Shown piece by piece: positions 58,630 through 64,000 of a DNA stretch of 64,000 nucleotides. The position numbers and the translations under genes are program-made. Origin of the DNA: Aquatica leii (taxonomy: Eukaryota; Arthropoda; Insecta; Coleoptera; Lampyridae); contig CM069436.1 in the NCBI GenBank assembly GCA_035610365.1, positions 6,128,937 through 6,192,936 of the forward strand, in the 5' to 3' direction. The number at the start of each line of letters is the position of its first letter. The first letter of the stretch is position 1. Under the pieces are notes generated by a model that made no database searches, had not been told where the DNA came from, and was given only the letters and a program-made list of their open reading frames with translations.

Positions 58630-61600
58630 TTGAGGACACTCAATTAACTTTGAGGTTTGTGCAACTCACGTGTTGCGACTTTCGAAGCAATGGGTTTCTC
58701 CTCCAACAATAATATAGACATACTACTGACCCAAGAGCCATACGTGTTTAGTTCAGGTTTAGGGTACAAGTTCGCTAGGGCGGCTGTACCCTTCAACAGG
58801 TTAGCCGCATCCTCTTCTATACGGTACTACTTGGCTATTGTTTTCAATAGTTCGAAGCCCGTTTGAGCGGTAACACTCAGCCATTTAACCAACGACTGCA
58901 ATGCGGTAACCATGACCAGGTGACTTCAATTCGAAATCGTCGCTTTGGCACTCCCCGGCGACCGACGAACGAGGAGGATGTGTGGAAAACCTCGTGAGTG
59001 AACGTGACCTCTATGTAGTCAACAAACCTCATCAGCCCTTCACTTTCGCTAGCCATCTAGACTCAACAAACATAGATGTCACTTTAGCTTCTCCTTGTTT
59101 AGCCAGAAAAATAGTAAACTGGCGAGTTATCCCCGATGTTATAGAAAGTGATCACCGACTGATACGGTTTGAACTAACCGTCTAGGTTTCTAACCTTGTA
59201 CCTATCCCTAAAAGAATCCTTGACTTCCAACGCATAGATCTTGTTCGCCTGAATAATGCTATCGCAAAATCAATTCCTTCGTATCTTCCACGTGTAGCTT
59301 CGTGCCATGATCTTAAATCTGTAGACGCCTTCATTGATAAGTTGACTAGGATGATTCTTGACTCTTGCCACAATGGCTTAAACAGCATACGCTGTTGTAC
59401 CTTGGTGGAGTCCGAAGTTAGATAGGTTAAAGCAAGCGGAGCGTTGTTTACGAAAACACCACCAAAAAGCCCGTGCAGACCTAAAACATCAATGGCTTGC
59501 CTCTTATAAGGCCGCGCTTCATCGGTACAAACTGGGAGTGAAGACAGCAAAATACAGCTCATGGCAAAGTTTCGTGGCAACGAATCCTTGGGGGTTAGTT
59601 TACAAGTTATCCTCCCGAAAGTTCCTGTCGATCCAACCGTGCTCCGATGTTAAAGAAGGCAACAGGTATACTATCTCAGAATTAGATACGATCAGAGTAA
59701 TAGTTTCCACTTTATGTCCAGACGACGATCCCTCGACGGACAACGCCTATCATACCCAAATAAGATTCCGATCTCTTTTGCAATGTAATTCCCGACAGGA
59801 CTGGGTGATCACTAACGACGATTGAGCCGCGGTCGCTAGCAAAATTCCTAAGAATAACGTTCCTGGACTTGACGGAATACACGTAACGTTTTGCGAACGG
59901 TTGTCTTAGATTCTCTCTCATCAACGGTCGTTGACCTGTTCAACACATGTTTAAAAATTGGTTATTTTCTTACCAGCTGGAAAGCTGGTAGACTAATCAC
60001 TATTCTCAAGCCCGGAAAGAAGGATCTCGCCAACCCAAACTCGTATCGCCTAATAACTTTGTTATCGGAACTAGGCAAACTTTTCGAAAAGACACTTCTG
60101 AAAAAGATACACGACGACATTCCGCCAGATATCTTATTCCATCCTAGTCAATATGGCTTCGTTCCTAGCAAAAAGACAACAGACGCCGCCCGTTGATTAA
60201 TGACTATTGTACAATTGAACGTTTCCAAGTATAGACTACCAATTTTCATAGACATTTCTGGAGCGTTCAATAACGTAAGGTGGCCCTCTATAATCGAAGC
60301 TCTCGTCGTTAAAAGAGTACCTGCTGACGCTACGCGCGTCATTCGTAGCTATTTGTCGAATAGATCAATAACATACTCTGCGAACGTTTCACGTTCAACC
60401 TTCACCAAACAACTGACGAAGGCCTGTCTACAAGGCTCGGTTTTTGGGCCGACCTTGTGGAACTTGATGGTAAATGATCTCCTAGACAAGAAGTTACCAG
60501 CAGACTGCGACATCTTCGCCTATGCGGATGACATAACCGTCACAGTTTCCGTTAATTCCAGACGAGACTTGGAGGCAAAATCTAACACGTGCCTAAATAT
60601 TGTGACCGGCTGGGCTGGCAGCAATAAACTAAGTATTTCTGCAGACAAGACTAAGTACATGGTTTTTGGGTCTACACTAAAACGAGATCCTTCACTGCGC
60701 CTCCACGATACTCTTGTCCGTAGGGTCTTCGAATTTAGGTACCTCGGACTTTTGCTTGACGACAAACTGAGTTTTGTAAAACATTGCGCTTTTGTGGTTG
60801 ACAAGTGTAAGAGCGTCTTGCACTTGTTCTACAAATACTCACGATTGAAATTGAACCTTCAACAAAAACATCTTGCGACTATCTTTGACAATGCAGTCAT
60901 TCCTATGCTCACTTATGGCCTAGACATTTGGTACCATAAACTTCGACATTCTCACGTGGCCAGGAAACTGGCCTCGCTCCAATCCCTATTCCTTAGAACT
61001 ATCCTCGGAGCTTATCGCACCGTTCCCGTAGATACCCTTTGTGTTATATCCGAGCATCCTCCCCTATATCTCCTTTTGCAAGAAATTTACTGCACCAAAG
61101 TGCAACTTCCTTGACCAGCACGTTTCAATCAACGATTTTCCGTCTTTTTCAGCGGCCAAGCGTCACTTAAAGGTCTTGATCTTGGGTGAATGGCAGCGGC
61201 TGTGGGACACTTCCCCTGAATGGCGTAATGCCTATTTTCTTATCCCGGATATCTTTACCTGGGATCAGAAAGCCCCACGTTCCTAGACGAGAGGTCGTCC
61301 AAATCCGGTCTTCACACGGCGAATTTTGTTGCCATCTAAAAAGCTAATGCTAATGACAGGTGCCCGTGGTGCGGCGTTCCTGACACTTCGGCGCATCGGA
61401 TTGTCACTTGTCGCGAATTCGATGATGATCGGAGTGCCCTGTCAACCATTATTAGCCCATATCCCGATTCCTCTTAGGCCATTCTAAAACTGGTACCTGA
61501 GGTGAGTCTTTATAGACAATTCGCAAAGAGAGATCAGAGTCTACAAAAAGACGTTTTATTTTCTAACGAATTTTGCATGGTTTTGTTTATTTACTTCTCA
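58630..61600 (+). pseudogene. ORF2 (endonuclease and reverse transcriptase) of R1-clade LINE
   Basis: The endonuclease N-terminus is NSRVATFEAMGF and NIDILLTQEPYVF (58657-58866), with the catalytic Glu in QEP. The middle of the domain is shortened, and its end reads STNIDVTLASPCLA and IESDHRLIRFEL (to 59185). A linker (RYKLGVKTAKYSSWQSFVA, 59510-59825) leads to reverse transcriptase: NVPGLDGI, WKAGRLITILKPGKKD, HPSQYGFVPSKKTTDAA, a stop, then PIFIDISGAFNNVRW (motif A), TKACLQGSVFGPTLWN (motif B, GCPQGS expected), FAYADDITVTV (motif C, intact). The 304-codon frame 60200-61114 is the longest intact pol piece in the window. A C-terminal knuckle, CPWCGVPDTSAHRIVTC, lies at about 61360-61410. Confidence 0.8.
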
Positions 61601-61984
61601 TAAGTACGCTACGGCAACGTATGTATTTAGTTTTTAATTTATTAACAGCATGTAATTTATTTAAAGTTATTTATTTCATTATATTTTATTTAAATAACCT
61701 TTTAGTTTCTTTTTCGCCGTAGCTACTTTACTAACTCTGCCTTTCTTTGTTTCCTTTACAATTGCCAAAGTTCCTTCTCTTATCTACTTGGTTTTATGCC
61801 TTAGAAGCGAGGATAAGCCGTAAAGCAGGAGCCTTGCTGCATCGCGTGCTCTCAAAGCACGCCCCAATACCTAGCCCACCCGACTAAGTCTAATTAGACT
61901 TTGCTTTTAAATGAAACCTACTCTTACCCATCCTTTTGTGGCGAACCTGTACCAAGCAAGTTCGGGTGGTTTGGTGGGTCTACA

Positions 61985-62009
61985 TCCTCCTCCTCCTCCT
62001 CCTCCTCCC
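61985..62009 (+). repeat. (TCC)n microsatellite
   Basis: About eight TCC units. On the minus strand it would encode Gly inside the degraded linker of the LINE. Confidence 0.7.
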
Positions 62010-62799
62010 AGGTTTTTCGATCTACCCTCCAATTCTTCCTTGGTGAAAGTGCAGAAGGTCCTAGTATTGTCGCTCTTAAACTACATTGTGGAGGGCGCAA
62101 GAAAAAATTTTGTTATGATGTGAGCCGTTTCTTCGCATGTCGGCGGGTTCCTATCACCTCTCAGTTTCAGTTTTTTTGACACAATCTTGTATGCTGAACC
62201 CCAGGGGTTACTAACCAACTCTACACCCAGCTCGTTATGCTTTGGCTTGAGAATTGCAGCGTTTGGCAATTCTTGACCAACTTCTTCTTGCATTCCCTGC
62301 GTCGTCGTTCCAGTTTTTCCGTCCACCAATAGAGTGCATTGTATCTCCTTCCTCCTTTTGATCGATTCGCCAGATTGGTCTTATTGAAATTTCAACTGAA
62401 GTTACTTACAGAGTAAGAGTTTCGCTGTATCTTGTTACCCTTTGTATCTATAACAAAAAGGTTATAATTGTGTTGGCTGAGACTGTATTCCGACAACACT
62501 TCCAATTCAATCCGCGGTACTTTTCGTAGTTATAAAGATATTGTCTGCGTCCACACAAAACTCACTGTCACTAACATTTGGCGTTATGTAATAGTGAAAG
62601 ACTCTTTGACCAAGCGTTTTGGTCCTACATTTGTATTCCTAACACAAATAGCTGTCTTCGGCATCTATTAGTAGTAGTGCATTCTTAGCCATGTTAATGC
62701 TTGGTTTATTAATCAAAATCACGTCTGCTTTATATTTTGCGGCTATAATAAGGACTAGCAATTAAGCCGCCCTTTTGCGACTAATGTTAATTTGCATGA

Positions 62800-63629
62800 T
62801 TCTATTTCGTTCCATGTTTGTTGTTGTAGTTCGTGGATGGTCTGATGTCATTCATGTTTCTCTTGAATTTAGGGCAGACCATGGTTCACGGAGAGTGGTC
62901 CGGGCTGTCACAGACTACGCAGCAAAATTTGCTTTGTAGTGCCCCTCCTTACCACAGCTTAAGCATAACTTCTGCCTATCCTGTCCCTTGCAGCTTTTGT
63001 TTACGTGCCCAGTCTCCCTACAACTACCACACTTTACAGCTTCCACTCTTTTGAGAACTTGACATGAATTGAGGCCTACCTTAATAAATTTACTCTGTAG
63101 CAGTTGTTCTACTGTTTCTGACGAAGCTGCGAGCGTAATGAACTGTAGATCCCACTTAGCTGGTCTTAGCTTACCCAGTCAAAGCTTATCTGCCTTCTCC
63201 TCTCCGACTAAACTTACTAAAGCTTCTCTAACTTCTTCGCTCATGGTGATCTCGTCTAGGTTATGGATATCCAGAGTACGGCCTGACCCTTTTAGTGTGC
63301 ATATTGACTCAGAAACCCCCGTATTAACCTTAGATCAAATCAACCTCCTGGTTCCCTGAGGCTATCAGTAGGTGACCACTTTTAGTTTTCTTAACGGATC
63401 TTAAAGAAGTGTTTACAGTTGTGATTTTGACGGCAGCCTTGACGCCCCTAAGTAAGCCCACGTACGATTTCCCGTCGTTTTTTATTAACAACGTACCCGT
63501 TTTACGAATCTTCTTGACTGGTGTTATCTCTTTTTCTTCTTTCTGCCATGTGTCCAACAACGTCGCTTCGTCAAGTTGCAGAATTAACGGGAGAGTAACA
63601 TGAATTGGTTTGGAAAGTCTTAAAAGCAC
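62800..63629 (-). pseudogene. ORF1 (gag-like) of minus-strand LINE and start of endonuclease
   Basis: The segment 63629-63330 reads ITPVKKIRKTGTLLIKNDGK and SYVGLLRGVKAAVKI, then SLRSVKKTKSGHLLIASGN, the usual beta-alpha gag core of R1/Jockey ORF1. After degraded frames CGSCRETGHVNKSC, a full CCHC knuckle, and CLSCGKEGHYKANF, with the last Cys changed, lie at about 63030-62925. Further on INISRKRAA and KADVILINKPSIN mark the endonuclease start, with Lys where the metal-binding Glu of an EP motif is expected. Confidence 0.6.
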
Positions 63630-63640
63630 ATACGTTTTTT

Positions 63641-64000
63641 ACTTACAAAATGCTCATTCTTCAAGAACTAGGAGACGATGATCTTTAGAAACTTGAACAA
63701 TATACTAACATTTAAAAAAAATGAATACACATTATTTTTAAAAACAGTCAACAAATAAAAATGTGGTTATTGAGATATTAAAAGTCCGCGTTTTGTATAA
63801 GAGGATCGCTCGTAATATCCTCAGAAACTAAATGTTTGAGGTGGCATTCTAGAAGATAAAATTGTTGGGCTTTTGTTTCTGAATGAAAACCTTACAAGTG
63901 ATACTTCTGTGAATTTGTTTTAAAACAGAATAGAACTTGGGAAGATCAGATAGATAGCGAGCCGCAATTAGATGCAAATCTGCTTCACTTTCAACTGAAT
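63641..64000. other. right edge, no gene seen
   Basis: AT-rich sequence without a recognised motif. It could be the 5' leader of the minus-strand LINE or flanking DNA. Confidence 0.4.

Larger units (their letters stand above)
57280..61905 (+). mobile_element. near full-length R1-clade LINE, plus strand
   Basis: About 4.6 kb with a 5' leader (57280-57497), ORF1 (57498-58610), ORF2 (about 58630-61600) and a 3' region to about 61905. ORF2 order is APE endonuclease, reverse transcriptase, and a C-terminal CCHC motif, as in R1-clade elements. It is not in 28S rDNA, so it belongs to a dispersed lineage. Damage is moderate. No poly(A) is visible at the right end. Confidence 0.7.
61910..63640 (-). 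mobile_element. third R1-clade-like LINE, 5' part, minus strand
   Basis: ORF1 starts to the right (about 63629), zinc knuckles follow at about 63050-62925, the endonuclease start at about 62800, and a linker with VSNPWGSAYKIVSKKLKLRG at 62220-62160. The reverse transcriptase is absent, and the element stops near 61910 next to the plus-strand R1-clade element, tail to tail. Heavily degraded. Confidence 0.6.

Overview
The window looks like a transposon-dominated stretch of an arthropod, most likely insect, nuclear genome. It is AT-rich, has short introns, and carries element classes typical of insects: pogo/Tigger, mariner, BEL/Pao, Gypsy, R1-clade and RTE/Jockey-like LINEs, and Penelope-like elements with GIY-YIG endonucleases. 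I see no convincing host protein-coding gene, tRNA, rRNA, CRISPR array or bacterial-style operon. Almost every coding region is a broken transposon gene. The species cannot be fixed from sequence alone; a large repeat-rich insect genome such as a beetle is plausible (inference).

Layout. 1-341: C-terminal relic of a Tigger-like transposase gene. 363-6209: a pogo/Tigger-like element bounded by 26-bp inverted repeats and TA, carrying a decayed intron-containing transposase gene split by a CACTG-ended DNA transposon (3091-5572, inverted repeats of about 130 bp). 6210-9114: AT-rich, no gene. 9115-23388: a 14.3-kb, T-rich tandem array of about 44-46 monomers of roughly 310 bp with local higher-order periods (about 620, 954 and 1990 bp) and a conserved GC-containing box. 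23395-28000: LINE and mariner relics plus a BEL leader relic. 27845-31201: an internally deleted Gypsy-type LTR element. 31462-35057: a decayed gene whose C-terminus has XPG/FEN-type nuclease motifs (Academ-like, inference). 35489-35961: an inverted solo LTR of the Gypsy family. 36318-39390: an RTE-like LINE on the minus strand with a 170-bp Penelope foldback in its endonuclease domain. 39753-41548: a near-perfect palindrome of two 875-bp Penelope-like element ends. 43150-45765: a mariner-like element split by a 1.17-kb insert. 46672-47337: a Penelope relic with a hammerhead-type motif and a 16-bp target duplication. 47634-53994: a minus-strand BEL/Pao element whose gag is split by a second copy of the CACTG-ended transposon (51191-53774). 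55349-63640: three R1-clade LINEs in alternating orientation.

The genes do not form a pathway. They record serial insertion: CACTG transposon into Tigger-like element, the same family into BEL gag, a Penelope foldback into the RTE-like LINE, and an LTR element into a LINE. The best-preserved coding pieces are the GIY-YIG domains of the palindrome and the reverse transcriptase of the plus-strand R1-clade element. The most unusual structures are the satellite array, which no transposon has entered although its flanks are full of them, the Penelope palindrome, and the pair of closely related CACTG-ended transposons.
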